This document shows positions 49,842 through 58,278 of a stretch of DNA of 64,000 nt, piece after piece. The position numbers were made by a program, and so were the translations under genes. A model generated the notes under the pieces. It did not search any database. It saw only the letters and a program-made list of their open reading frames with translations, and was not told where the DNA came from. The stretch's first letter is position 1. The number at the start of each line of letters is the position of its first letter. The stretch is from assembly GCF_019049105.1 (NCBI RefSeq), contig NZ_JAHQZR010000015.1:62001-126000 (forward strand), written 5' to 3'. This stretch comes from Leucobacter chinensis. Its GTDB lineage: Bacteria; Actinomycetota; Actinomycetes; Actinomycetales; Microbacteriaceae.

Positions 49842-50962
49842 TACAGATCACTTCCTCTGTTTTCGGGTATCGCGGTCACGAGCAGGTCGTCGCCTAAGCG
49901 AGTAACCCCCGTTACCGTGAGGTGTAACGCATCGGTGATGCTTGAAATTCCAAGTTCTTGAATGGCGACGCGCTCGCCGCCGAGCAGCTTCGGCGCGAGG
50001 TACACGTGCAGCTCGTCAACGAGGCCCGCGGCGAGCAGCGAGCTCACGAGCGTCGGCCCGCCCTCGACGTAGAGCGTGCGAATGCCCGAGGCCCCGAGCG
50101 TCGCGAGATCGGCGGTGAGATCATCGCCCGTGAGGCGGATCGGTGCCCCGCTCACCTGACCCTGCAACGCGGGGTGCCTGCGAATCGCGGCACCGGCCGG
50201 GACCTCCCGGTGGCCGAAGACGACGGGAAAGGGCTGCAGCGAAGCTTCGACGAGGAGCTCACCCGAGGCATCGCGGGCGGTGAGCGAGGGGTCGTCGGCG
50301 TAGAGCGTTCCCGTCGCGACAGCAATGGCGTCGGCTAAGGCGCGTTCGGCGTGCACGTGTTCGCGGGCTGCGGGCCCGGTGATCCACTGGCTTGTTCCGT
50401 CGGCAGCTGCCGCGCGGCCATCGAGCGTTTGGGCCCACTTCGCGATGACGTGGGGCCTTGCGACGGGCTCACCGTCACGCTTCGTGTGCTGCTGCCTGGC
50501 GAGCCAACCCGCGAGCAGGGTGCGAGCCTCGGCCTCGCATACGCCAGAGATCACCTCGACGCCAGCCTCGCGGAGCCGTTCGGCTCCTCCGCTTGACTGC
50601 TGGCCCGGGTCGGGCAGTGCGTGCACGACGTGTCCAATACCGGCCTCGATGAGAGCGAGCGCGCAGGGGCCAGTGTGGCCCGTGTGGTTGCAGGGTTCGA
50701 GCGTCACGACTGCCGTGAGCTCTTTCGCGTGGTCGGCCCACTCTGCCGGGAGGTGCGCGAGCGCGTCAGTCTCGGCGTGCATGGTGCCGACGCCGCGGTG
50801 CCAGCCCTCGGCCACGACACGAAAGTCTGGGGCGGGCGAAAGAATGACGCACCCAACCTGCGGGTTCACGGTGTCGCTCGGGCCACGCCTCGCGATCGTG
50901 AGCGCACGACGCATTGCCTCTTCGAGCGCCTCGCGGCGTGCGGCCTGCGGGTCTTGCTGCAT
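49841..50962 (-). CDS. ribD: Bifunctional pyrimidine deaminase/reductase
   Basis: A 373-residue RibD. The N-terminal deaminase has VGCVILSP, zinc ligands HAETDAL and TLEPCNHTGHTGPC; the C-terminal reductase shows VIAKWAQTLDGRAAAADGTSQWITG and SGIRTLYVEGGPTLVSSLLAAGLVDELHVYLAPKLLGG. ATG 50962 is preferred because AGAGG lies five bases upstream and that site sits inside a regulatory hairpin; GTG 51004 would be an alternative. It is first in the operon behind an FMN riboswitch. Confidence 0.94.
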   Translation of the reverse strand: MQQDPQAARREALEEAMRRALTIARRGPSDTVNPQVGCVILSPAPDFRVVAEGWHRGVGTMHAETDALAHLPAEWADHAKELTAVVTLEPCNHTGHTGPCALALIEAGIGHVVHALPDPGQQSSGGAERLREAGVEVISGVCEAEARTLLAGWLARQQHTKRDGEPVARPHVIAKWAQTLDGRAAAADGTSQWITGPAAREHVHAERALADAIAVATGTLYADDPSLTARDASGELLVEASLQPFPVVFGHREVPAGAAIRRHPALQGQVSGAPIRLTGDDLTADLATLGASGIRTLYVEGGPTLVSSLLAAGLVDELHVYLAPKLLGGERVAIQELGISSITDALHLTVTGVTRLGDDLLVTAIPENRGSDL

Positions 50963-50995
50963 CTGAACCTCTGGGTACGGTTGGCCGGGGTTCAG
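50963..50995 (-). promoter_or_regulatory. Hairpin hiding the ribD ribosome site
   Basis: CTGAACC (minus strand, from 50995) pairs exactly with GGTTCAG (to 50963), enclosing the AGAGG ribosome site of ribD. It lies between the FMN aptamer and the start codon, as expected for a translational OFF hairpin. Confidence 0.7.
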
Positions 50996-51029
50996 ACGGC
51001 TCACCCGAGTACGGCAAAGCTATCGCCTG

Positions 51030-51167
51030 CGTGCACCCTCTCATCCGGACTAGAGCGAAAACGCTCATCACCGTCGGTTCTGGAATTGCACCAGATCTGC
51101 CAGATCGAATGACCCAGCTCGCGGACTCTCACCGCCGGTTCGGATTCTCACCGACCCCGGAAGCACG
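51030..51167 (-). ncRNA. FMN riboswitch (RFN element)
   Basis: On the minus strand the RFN consensus is clear. It has GGGGTCGGTGAGAATCCG, then CCGGCGGTGAGAGTCCGCGAG, then a late ACCGACGGTGATGAG and AGTCCGGATGAGAGGG. The closing stem P1 is CGTGC (51167-51163) with GCACG (51034-51030). It binds FMN and, in known operons of this kind, shuts off riboflavin synthesis. Here the downstream hairpin suggests control of translation. Confidence 0.95.
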
Positions 51168-51173
51168 ATTCAC

Positions 51174-51179
51174 ATCATA
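51174..51179 (-). promoter_or_regulatory. -10 box of the riboflavin operon
   Basis: TATGAT on the minus strand ends seven bases before the first base of riboswitch stem P1, which matches a transcript starting at the aptamer. The -35 is weak. Confidence 0.55.
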
Positions 51180-51273
51180 CTCCCGAATGCTGACAGCCGT
51201 CGAGCGCGAGACCTACTGTGACTCGACGAGCACAGGGATTGCGCTTTGCGGCGCCTGTTCACCAAGGGTTTCA

Positions 51274-51302
51274 TTGCTTGGGCGTCACGTGCTGGCTAGG
51301 CT
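51274..51302 (+). promoter_or_regulatory. Promoter of the LPXTG nucleotidase gene
   Basis: TTGCTT and TAGGCT are spaced exactly 17 bases, giving a leader of about 80 bases with an AAGGAG site before the ATG. This is one of the better sigma-70-type promoters in the window. Confidence 0.6.
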
Positions 51303-51387
51303 CAAAAGAGTGTGGCCGTCTTAGGGCCCTCGCGCCAGGTGTGCCGCACAACTCGAACGCCACATATCGCGAAGGAGATTACCAACG

Positions 51388-53694
51388 ATGCTGACTACAC
51401 AGAGCGAAACGGGGGCGGGGGCGGTCAGAGCCGGAGCCCTCGTGACACGGGAGCGCGACCGCAAGCGCCACACAGGCCTGGTTGCGGTCGCGGCCATTGC
51501 GTCGCTCGCGTTCACGGGAGTGGCAGCGAGCCCAGTGTTCGCGGCCGAGGAGCCGGCCGAAACGGTCTCGATTAACGTCGTCACCATTAACGATTTTCAC
51601 GGCCGTATCGAGGCTGATGGTGCCTCGGCTGGCGCGGCTGTGCTCGCTGGTGCCGTGCAAGAGGTGCGCGATAGTAACCCCAACACGGTCTTCGCCGCTG
51701 CGGGCGACCTCATCGGCGCGACAACCTTTACCTCGTTTATTCAGCAGGACAACCCCACGATTGATGCGTTGAACGCCGCCGGGCTCGAGGTCAGCGCTGC
51801 TGGCAACCACGAGTTCGACCAGGGCTGGGCCGATCTGCGCGATCGCGTGGTCAACCGTGCCGACTGGGAGTACCTCTCGTCAAACGTGTTCCTCACCGAC
51901 ACCGGTGAGACCGCCCTTGAATCACACTGGGTCAAGGAGTTTGACGGGGTTCGCGTGGGCTTTATCGGTGCAGTGACCGAAGATCTTGCCTCGATGCTGC
52001 CGCCCGCGGGAATGGATGGTATTGAGGTGCGCAGCATCGTTGACTCGGTTAACGCGGCCGCTGCCGAACTGACCGATGGCGATGACAGCAATGGCGAGGC
52101 CGACGTGATTGTGCTGCTTGTGCACGAGGGTGCCGAGACGACGGCACTGTCGAGCATCACCCCAGACTCACCCCTCGGCGAAATTGCCTACGGCGTGAAC
52201 GGTGATATCGACGCGATTGTCTCAGCGCACACCCACCTCGTGTACAACCACGAGATTGAAGGTCGCCTTGTCGTCTCGGCCGGGCAGTACGGTGAAAATT
52301 TTGGGCTCATGTCGCTCGAGGTTGACCCAGAGAGCAAAGAACTCGTTTCGATCGACTATGAGAACAAGCCGCTCACCGATGGCGCGGGCGGGCCGTTGTA
52401 CGCCGCCGTGCCGAGTGTAGCCGAGCTCGTCGATGAGGCCACCGAGCAATCGGCAGAGCTGGGCAAGCAGCCGGTGGGTAAAGTGACTGGCGACTTCAAC
52501 CGTGCGCGCAAGGCCGACGGTACCTCAGAACACCGTGGTGGCGAATCAACGATCGGTAACTTTGTGGCCGATGTACAGGTGGCAACCACCGGCGCCGAGA
52601 TGGCGTTCATTAACCCGGGTGGCATTCGTACCGATATTCGCTTTGCGGGAAGCCCGATGGGTGAGGGCGACGGTGTCGTGACCTACCGCGAGGCGGCTGA
52701 GGTGCAGCCCTTCGCCAACACGATGAACACCCTTACCCTCACGGGCGAGCAGATCAAGAGCATTCTCGAAGAGCAGTGGCAGCCAGAGGGGGCGAGTCGC
52801 CCCTTCCTGAAGCTCGGCGTTTCGAAGGGCTTTACCTACACGTACGATCCCGAGGCCGCTCAGGGAGAGCACATCACCTCGGTCACCTTCAATGGCGCGC
52901 CACTCGACCCCACTGCCGAGTACATCGTCGCGGCCAACTCGTTTCTTGCTGCCGGTGGCGACAACTTCGTGACGTTTGCTGAGGGCACGAACGTGGCTGA
53001 CACCGGCGTCGTAGACATGACCTCGATGGTTGACTGGTTCAAGGAATTTGAGACCGCGACCCCTGATTACGCGCAACGTGCGGTCGGTGTGCAGGTGAGT
53101 GAGCCCTCGGGCGAACAGTTTGTTCCGGGTGAAACGGTGACGGTGCAACTCTCATCGCTCGCTTTCACGACAAACGAGCCCGCCCCTGGCGATGTTTCGG
53201 TTGAGCTCGATGGTCAGACCCTCGCGACGGTTCCAGTCTCTGTCGAATGGCCTGCAGATGAGAAAGATCCTGAGCATGCCTACGACGAACTCGGCAAGGC
53301 CACGGTCAGCTTTGAGCTGCCGAGCGATGCTTCGGGCACCGAGACGCTCACGTTCACGGTTGCTGAGACGGGCACGACCTTCGCGGTTGAGCTCGCTGTC
53401 ACAGAGAGCACTGACGGTGGCACCGATGGTGGCACTGACGGCGGGACTGAGGGCGGTACCGACGGTGAAGCTGACGGCGGTGTCGATGGCGCTACTGACG
53501 GTGGCCCCAGCGCGATCGATGATGGTGCTGGCAAACACACCGATTCGGGGCGTGACGCGCTGCCGAACACCGGTGGCGAGTTGCAACTCGGCTGGGTAGC
53601 TGCCGCTGCCGTGGTGCTCTCGCTGGGTCTTGCCCTCGTGCTCACTCGCAGGCGCTCGGCTGCGGGCTTTGCGCTTGGCGGTGACGACCACTAG
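51388..53694 (+). CDS. LPXTG-anchored 5'-nucleotidase/metallophosphatase
   Basis: A 768-residue secreted enzyme. A long signal peptide ends near Ala 54; the metallophosphatase domain has INDFHGRIE, AAGDLIG, GNHEFDQGW and SAHTHLVYNH. The 5'-nucleotidase C-terminal domain (about 360-545) shows EHRGGESTIGNFVADVQ and INPGGIRTDI, with AANSFLAAGGDNFVTF. A Gly/Thr/Asp repeat spacer (GGTD units, about 675-705) precedes the sortase signal LPNTG at 725-729, a hydrophobic helix and RRR. It probably frees nucleosides and phosphate at the cell wall. Confidence 0.93.
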   Translation: MLTTQSETGAGAVRAGALVTRERDRKRHTGLVAVAAIASLAFTGVAASPVFAAEEPAETVSINVVTINDFHGRIEADGASAGAAVLAGAVQEVRDSNPNTVFAAAGDLIGATTFTSFIQQDNPTIDALNAAGLEVSAAGNHEFDQGWADLRDRVVNRADWEYLSSNVFLTDTGETALESHWVKEFDGVRVGFIGAVTEDLASMLPPAGMDGIEVRSIVDSVNAAAAELTDGDDSNGEADVIVLLVHEGAETTALSSITPDSPLGEIAYGVNGDIDAIVSAHTHLVYNHEIEGRLVVSAGQYGENFGLMSLEVDPESKELVSIDYENKPLTDGAGGPLYAAVPSVAELVDEATEQSAELGKQPVGKVTGDFNRARKADGTSEHRGGESTIGNFVADVQVATTGAEMAFINPGGIRTDIRFAGSPMGEGDGVVTYREAAEVQPFANTMNTLTLTGEQIKSILEEQWQPEGASRPFLKLGVSKGFTYTYDPEAAQGEHITSVTFNGAPLDPTAEYIVAANSFLAAGGDNFVTFAEGTNVADTGVVDMTSMVDWFKEFETATPDYAQRAVGVQVSEPSGEQFVPGETVTVQLSSLAFTTNEPAPGDVSVELDGQTLATVPVSVEWPADEKDPEHAYDELGKATVSFELPSDASGTETLTFTVAETGTTFAVELAVTESTDGGTDGGTDGGTEGGTDGEADGGVDGATDGGPSAIDDGAGKHTDSGRDALPNTGGELQLGWVAAAAVVLSLGLALVLTRRRSAAGFALGGDDH

Positions 53695-53715
53695 CCGTTC
53701 AAGACGCTATGACGC

Positions 53716-53745
53716 GTGGCCGGGTCCCGGGGAGGGCCCGGCCAC
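53716..53745. terminator. Bidirectional hairpin between convergent genes
   Basis: A 12-bp stem (left arm GTGGCCGGGTCC, one G-U pair) closes a six-base loop. It lies 22 bases after the nucleotidase and 19 bases after the end of the facing small gene, so it can serve both. Confidence 0.7.
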
Positions 53746-53763
53746 ACTGCGTTGTGGCAATGG

Positions 53764-54000
53764 TTACTGATCGCCGATGTTCTTGTCGATGGTGTCGCGC
53801 ACCTGCTGCACTTTGTCGGCGTGCTTGCCGCCCGTCACCTTGTTCGCGAGGTCAGCGGCTCCATCGAGAAACTTGTCGCTGATTTCTTCAGCCTTCTCGC
53901 TCTTCAAAGCGTCTTCGATCTTGTCGGCGTTGGCCTTGGCGAAATCGCTAACCTTGCCTGCTGCTTCACTCGCCTTTTTGCTCAGATCGTCAATGTCCAT
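53764..54000 (-). CDS. MT0933-like antitoxin-family small protein
   Basis: A 78-residue, highly charged, helix-forming protein: MDIDDLSKKASEAAGKVSDFAKANADKIEDALKSEKAEEISDKFLDGAADLANKVTGGKHADKVQQVRDTIDKNIGDQ in outline, of which FLDGAADLANKVTGGKHADK matches the MT0933 antitoxin family (Rv0909 type). AAAGGAG precedes the ATG. No toxin gene of the Rv0910 SRPBCC type is adjacent, so it is either an orphan or serves another role such as stress adaptation. Confidence 0.78.
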   Translation of the reverse strand: MDIDDLSKKASEAAGKVSDFAKANADKIEDALKSEKAEEISDKFLDGAADLANKVTGGKHADKVQQVRDTIDKNIGDQ

Positions 54001-54068
54001 GGTGGGCTCCTTTCGTGAGGCACAACTGGCCTACACCTGTATTATCAGCCACCACGGGACGAAGCGCC

Positions 54069-54192
54069 ATCACTGATGTGATCTGCCGTGAATGGTGGAA
54101 TGTGGCGTGAATATTCAGGGGCCGCAGGTAGACTATCGACTGGACGCCACATGACGCCCGGCCAGGAATCACGGTGGCCGCAGGCCGCCGTG
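54069..54192 (+). promoter_or_regulatory. Upstream region of the alcohol dehydrogenase gene
   Basis: The spacer holds ATCAC-N4-GTGAT (54069-54082), the perfect palindrome TGAATATTCA (54108-54117), a possible -10 TAGACT (54128) and a leader hairpin with CACGG/CCGTG arms (54170-54192). The two dyads are operator candidates; none is proven. Confidence 0.35.
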
Positions 54193-54215
54193 CAGTCAGC
54201 AGAAATGAGGACGCA

Positions 54216-55250
54216 ATGCGCGCTGTTACATACGTGAAAAACAATACGGTCGAGCTGCTCGAGAAGCCGGTTCCCGAGATTCAACCCGACGAGGTGCTGC
54301 TCAAGGTCGGAGGGGCGGGGCTGTGCCACTCCGACATCACTATCATCGCAATGGGCGACGATAACCCACTCATTGGCAGCACCCTAGGCCACGAGGTCGC
54401 CGGCACCGTTGAGAAGCTCGGCGAAGACGTGCAGGGCTGGAATGCTGGCGACGCCGCGATCGTTTCGCTCGTGCTCGGCTGTGGCCAGTGCCGCGAGTGC
54501 CTCGCTGGCCGGGACAACCAGTGTGAGGTCGTGAGCCCGCGCGGTGCCCTCGCTCCACTCTCACCCGGTATCGGCACTGCCGGCGGCATGGCCGACTACA
54601 TCGCGGTGAAGGCACGCCACCTTGACCCGATTGGCGACCTTGACCCCGTGCTTGCTGCGCCGCTCGCCGATGCTGCGCTGACCCCGATGCACGCGATCAA
54701 CACGGTGCGTGACCGACTCACGGGCGACGCAACCGTGGTGGTGCTGGGGCTCGGTGGGCTTGGCCACATGGGCCTGCAGATTCTGCTCGCCACGACCGGT
54801 GCGCGTGTCATCGCTCTCGATACCGACCCGCAAAAGCTGCAGTTTGCCGAGAAGCACGGTGCCGTCGCGATCAAGAGCGACGCCGAGGCGCCCAAGAAGA
54901 TTCTTGAGCTGACGGGAGGCGTTGGGGCCGACGTTGTCATCGACTTCGTTGGCGTGCAGCCCACGATCGATACCGCCATTGCGGTGGTTCGTGGCGGTGG
55001 CGCGATTCGTTTCGTCGGTCTCGGCGGCGGCTCGTTCTCGTACATCGCGGGTGCGAACGACCTGCCCTGGGGCGTGAACATTGAGCGTGCCTATGGCGGC
55101 ACCCGCTCTGACATGCGCCAGGTCGTGGCGCTTGCTCAGGCCGGAAAGATTGGCGTTGAGGTCACGCGCTTCCCACTCGACGATGCCGTAAAGGCGTTCG
55201 ATGAGCTGCACGAGGGCAAGGTGCAGGGCCGCATCGTTCTCGTTCCATAA
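54216..55250 (+). CDS. Zinc-dependent alcohol dehydrogenase
   Basis: A 344-residue medium-chain dehydrogenase. Catalytic zinc ligands are Cys in GLCHSD and His-Glu in GHEVAG; the structural zinc loop is CGQCRECLAGRDNQC. The NAD fold shows VVLGLGGLGHMGLQIL with acidic D in IALDTDPQ, favouring NAD. It resembles AdhA/ARR-type enzymes acting on primary or aromatic alcohols. ATG 54216 has GAGGA upstream, while an earlier in-frame start lies in the leader hairpin. It stands alone, followed by a terminator. Confidence 0.9.
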   Translation: MRAVTYVKNNTVELLEKPVPEIQPDEVLLKVGGAGLCHSDITIIAMGDDNPLIGSTLGHEVAGTVEKLGEDVQGWNAGDAAIVSLVLGCGQCRECLAGRDNQCEVVSPRGALAPLSPGIGTAGGMADYIAVKARHLDPIGDLDPVLAAPLADAALTPMHAINTVRDRLTGDATVVVLGLGGLGHMGLQILLATTGARVIALDTDPQKLQFAEKHGAVAIKSDAEAPKKILELTGGVGADVVIDFVGVQPTIDTAIAVVRGGGAIRFVGLGGGSFSYIAGANDLPWGVNIERAYGGTRSDMRQVVALAQAGKIGVEVTRFPLDDAVKAFDELHEGKVQGRIVLVP

Positions 55251-55264
55251 CTACGTGCGCCATG

Positions 55265-55306
55265 AGGGGTCGGGCTGCTTTTCGGGCGGCCCGGCCCCTC
55301 TGCTTT
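55265..55306 (+). terminator. Terminator after the alcohol dehydrogenase
   Basis: An 11-bp stem (left arm AGGGGTCGGGC, one G-U pair) is followed by CTGCTTTT. The 14-base sequence CTGCTTTTCGGGCG occurs twice, once in the loop (55275) and once just after the stem (55300). Confidence 0.65.
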
Positions 55307-55332
55307 TCGGGCGCCTCTGGCACAATCGAGGC

Positions 55333-56154
55333 ATGACACACGATGCTTTGCTTCAGGTCGCCGTGCTCGGCTACGGCGCGATCGGTTCTCGCGTTGCCAG
55401 AGCCATTGCTAGCGGATCGACGCCGGGCGCCCGCCTTGCGGGCGTGATCGTGCGTGATCACGTCACCCCGGGGCAGGGCAAGGCCGCTGCAGATGGTCTC
55501 GCCGAGCTGAGCCTCGCTGAGGCGCTTGAGCGTGCCGACCTCGTCGTGGAGTGCGCCGGTGGTCCGGCTGTGCGTGAGGTGGGCCCGGCTGTCGTCGGTG
55601 CGGGGAAGGATCTGCTCGTTGTCTCGGTTGGCGCTGTCGCCGACGAGGCGCTGCGGATGAAACTCGTCGAGGGCGGCCCTGGGCGCACCTTTTTCAGTAC
55701 CGGCGCGATTGGTGGGCTTGACCTGCTCGCGGCGGCTGCGGTCGGAGGTGGCCTTGACGAGGCGACGATCACCTCGCGTAAGCTGCCAGGCTCGGTTGTG
55801 CAGCCGTGGATGTCGGCCGATGAGGCTGATGCCCTGCGGGCGGCGACCGAACCCACGACGGTGTTCGAGGGCAGTGTCGCCGAGGCGATCGAGCGGTTTC
55901 CGAAATCGCTCAATGTCGCGGTTGCCCTCGCGCAGGCGACGGGCCTGTGGGGTGGGGTGCGGGTGCGTCTTGTCGGCGACCCCGCGGCTGAGTTGACGAA
56001 GCACGAGATTCACGCCTCTGGCAGTTCTGGTGAGTATGCCTTTTCGGTCTTGAATCACCCGCTGGCCGAGAACCCGGCTTCGAGTGCCGTGGTTTCGCAG
56101 GCGCTATTGAAGGGTGTTGCCGCGCTCGCGCGCCCTTCTGGGACGATGATATAG
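55333..56154 (+). CDS. Aspartate dehydrogenase-like protein
   Basis: A 273-residue NAD(P) oxidoreductase of the aspartate dehydrogenase (NadX/DUF108) family. It has VAVLGYGAIGSRVARAIASG, a catalytic region FSTGAIGGLDLLAAA, FPKSLNVAVALAQATG, then GDPAAELTKHEIHASGSSGEYAFSVLNHPLAENPASS. Members oxidise aspartate or reductively aminate oxaloacetate, feeding NAD synthesis, but some act in other pathways. No nadA or nadC is adjacent. The ATG has no good ribosome site, and CACAAT six bases upstream may make it leaderless. Confidence 0.82.
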   Translation: MTHDALLQVAVLGYGAIGSRVARAIASGSTPGARLAGVIVRDHVTPGQGKAAADGLAELSLAEALERADLVVECAGGPAVREVGPAVVGAGKDLLVVSVGAVADEALRMKLVEGGPGRTFFSTGAIGGLDLLAAAAVGGGLDEATITSRKLPGSVVQPWMSADEADALRAATEPTTVFEGSVAEAIERFPKSLNVAVALAQATGLWGGVRVRLVGDPAAELTKHEIHASGSSGEYAFSVLNHPLAENPASSAVVSQALLKGVAALARPSGTMI

Positions 56155-56158
56155 CGAA

Positions 56159-56192
56159 GGCCGGCCGGCATTTATGAAACGCCCGACCGGCC
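56159..56192. terminator. Bidirectional hairpin between convergent genes
   Basis: GGCCGGCCGGC pairs with 56181-56192, with one wobble or mismatch and one bulged base, and GCGA/TCGC flanks extend it. It lies between the ends of the aspartate dehydrogenase-like gene and trpS. Confidence 0.6.
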
Positions 56193-56208
56193 CTCGCTTC
56201 AAGGCGCG

Positions 56209-57210
56209 TTAGCGGCGCAGAATGCCCATGGCGTCGTAGACGCGGTCGAGGGTCGCCTGGGCAACCTCGTTCGCACGGTCGGCGGCGCCGAGCAGCAGTC
56301 GGTCGAGTTCGGCCGGGTCTGAGAGCAGTTCTTCGGTGCGCTGTTTCACGGGGGTGAAGGTGTCGCCAACAACCTCTGCGACGGCTTTCTTGAGGTCGCC
56401 GTAGCCGCGGCCCTCGAACTCGGTCTCGAGCGATTCGATGGTGCGGTTGCCGAGCACCTGGTAAATGGTGAGCAGGTTCGAGACGCCGGGCTTTGCTTCG
56501 CGGTCGAAGCGAATCGTCATGTCGTCGTCGGTGACGGCGCGCATGACCTTCTTCTGGTTGGCCTTCGGCTCGTCGAGCACCTTGAGCAGGCCGCCCTCGG
56601 TGTCGGCCGACTTCGACATCTTCGCCGTCGGGTTTTGTAGGTCGAAGATCTTCGCGGTTTCCTTCTGAATCTGTGCGCGTGGCACGACGAAGGTGTCGCC
56701 AAAGCGTGAGTTGAAGCGTTGCGCGAGGTCGCGGGTGAGCTCGACGTGCTGGCGCTGGTCTTCGCCCACGGGCACGACCTCGGCGTCGTAGAGCAGAATG
56801 TCGGCGGCCATGAGCATGGGGTAGGTGAAGAGCCCCACCGATGAGGTGTCGGCCCCATAGCGCTGCGACTTGTCTTTGAACTGGGTCATGCGGCTTGCCT
56901 CACCGAAACCGGTGAGGGTGTTGAGCACCCAGGCGAGTTCGGCGTGAGCCGACACGTGTGACTGCACGAAGAGCGTCGATTTTTGCGGATCGATTCCCGC
57001 GGCGATGTACTGCGCGGCAGTTGCGCGGGTGCGCTGGGCGAGTTCAGCGGGGTCTTGCGGAACCGTGATGGCGTGCAGGTTGACGACGCAGAAGAATGCA
57101 TCGAAGTCTTCTTGCATCTGGGTCCACTGGCTCAGCGCACCGATGTAGTTGCCGAGGTGTAGTGAGTCGCTTGAGGGCTGCATGCCCGAAAAAAGGATGG
57201 GTTTTGACAT
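56209..57210 (-). CDS. trpS: Tryptophanyl-tRNA synthetase
   Basis: A 333-residue class I synthetase. The HIGH-type motif is [12 protein letters not shown], the KMSKS motif is [13 protein letters not shown], and [39 protein letters not shown] is the tryptophan/ATP pocket. Length is standard for bacterial TrpS. AGGAA precedes the ATG. It lies 89 bases downstream of xth on the same strand, an arrangement often seen in actinobacteria. Confidence 0.97.
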   Translation of the reverse strand: MSKPILFSGMQPSSDSLHLGNYIGALSQWTQMQEDFDAFFCVVNLHAITVPQDPAELAQRTRATAAQYIAAGIDPQKSTLFVQSHVSAHAELAWVLNTLTGFGEASRMTQFKDKSQRYGADTSSVGLFTYPMLMAADILLYDAEVVPVGEDQRQHVELTRDLAQRFNSRFGDTFVVPRAQIQKETAKIFDLQNPTAKMSKSADTEGGLLKVLDEPKANQKKVMRAVTDDDMTIRFDREAKPGVSNLLTIYQVLGNRTIESLETEFEGRGYGDLKKAVAEVVGDTFTPVKQRTEELLSDPAELDRLLLGAADRANEVAQATLDRVYDAMGILRR

Positions 57211-57299
57211 GGTTCCTGAATCGTTTCATCGCGCGGGGCTGGGCGGTTCGTTGCCCGGGAGCCGCGCGTACGGGGTGAAATGGTGCTTGGGGGCGTCGG

Positions 57300-58169
57300 C
57301 TAAATGGTGTAGTCGACAACCACGGGAGCGTGATCGGACCATCGCTCGTCGTAGCTCGCTGCGCGGTCAACGACGTAGTGCGCGACCTTTGCGCCGAGCT
57401 CGGGCGTCACGACGTGGTAGTCGATGCGCCAGCCGGTGTCGTTGTCGAAGGCCTGCCCGCGGTTTGACCACCAGGTGTACGGGCCCTCGACCTCGCCGGC
57501 AAAGGTACGGCCGACATCGACCCAGCCGTGGCCGAGGCCAACGGAGTCGTCGACGCCCGTGACCTCTGCGCCACGCTCGCCGAAGAAGCGGTCGAAGTAG
57601 GCGCGCTCGCGAGGGAGGAAGCCGCTCTTCTTGCGGTTGCCCCGCCAGTTCTTAATGTCGAGCTCGCGGTGCCCCACGTTGAGGTCGCCAACAACGGCGA
57701 CGAGCCCTGAGCTCGGCCCCTCAGCGCCAGCAAGCTCATCGAGACGTACGCCGAAGGCGTCGAGCATGGCCCACTTTGCCTCCTGCTTCGGGGTGTCGAC
57801 CTCGCCCGAGTGCATGTAGCAGCTTACGACCGTGACGGGGGTGCCGTCGACGTCGAAGTCGGCCTCGAGCCAGCGGCCCGATGACTGGATTGACTCCTGT
57901 GCGTCGGCTGCGCCAAGGCCCACCCGGTGAGCGATGGAAGGGTTGCGGCTCGCGATGGCGACGCCCGCGCGGCCCTTGATGTCGCAGGGCTCGTGAAGCC
58001 AGTGCCAACCTGCGTTGCCGAGAAACTCTTGAACGTGCTCGTCTTGTGCCCGAACTTCTTGCAGCGCGAGCACGTCGACGCCGCGTTCATCGAGCCATTC
58101 GCCCATACCCTTACGGTAGGCGGCACGAATGCCGTTGACATTCACAGAAGCAACACGAAAATTGGCCAT
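57300..58169 (-). CDS. xth: Exodeoxyribonuclease III
   Basis: A 289-residue EEP nuclease of the XthA type. It has ASVNVNGIRAAYRKGMGEWL, ALQEVRAQ with the metal Glu, HSGEVDTPKQEAKWAML, GDLNVGHRELDIKN, and the C-terminal WRIDYHVVTPEL and YDERWSDHAPVVVDY with the catalytic Asp-His. It repairs abasic sites and oxidised 3' ends. It starts six bases after the -10 box TACAAT with no ribosome site, so it is leaderless. trpS follows on the same strand. Confidence 0.95.
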   Translation of the reverse strand: MANFRVASVNVNGIRAAYRKGMGEWLDERGVDVLALQEVRAQDEHVQEFLGNAGWHWLHEPCDIKGRAGVAIASRNPSIAHRVGLGAADAQESIQSSGRWLEADFDVDGTPVTVVSCYMHSGEVDTPKQEAKWAMLDAFGVRLDELAGAEGPSSGLVAVVGDLNVGHRELDIKNWRGNRKKSGFLPRERAYFDRFFGERGAEVTGVDDSVGLGHGWVDVGRTFAGEVEGPYTWWSNRGQAFDNDTGWRIDYHVVTPELGAKVAHYVVDRAASYDERWSDHAPVVVDYTI

Positions 58170-58175
58170 GCGACT

Positions 58176-58181
58176 ATTGTA
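58176..58181 (-). promoter_or_regulatory. -10 box of leaderless xth
   Basis: On the minus strand TACAAT, close to consensus, is followed by six bases and the xth ATG. No ribosome site exists between. Confidence 0.65.
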
Positions 58182-58278
58182 CGCCGTGCCACCGACAATG
58201 GGGCGCCGATGTGCGCGGGTACGCTAGAGGCAAGAGCGTGGCTCGGCCACGCACCGCAGCACGGGCGAGGGAGCAGCA

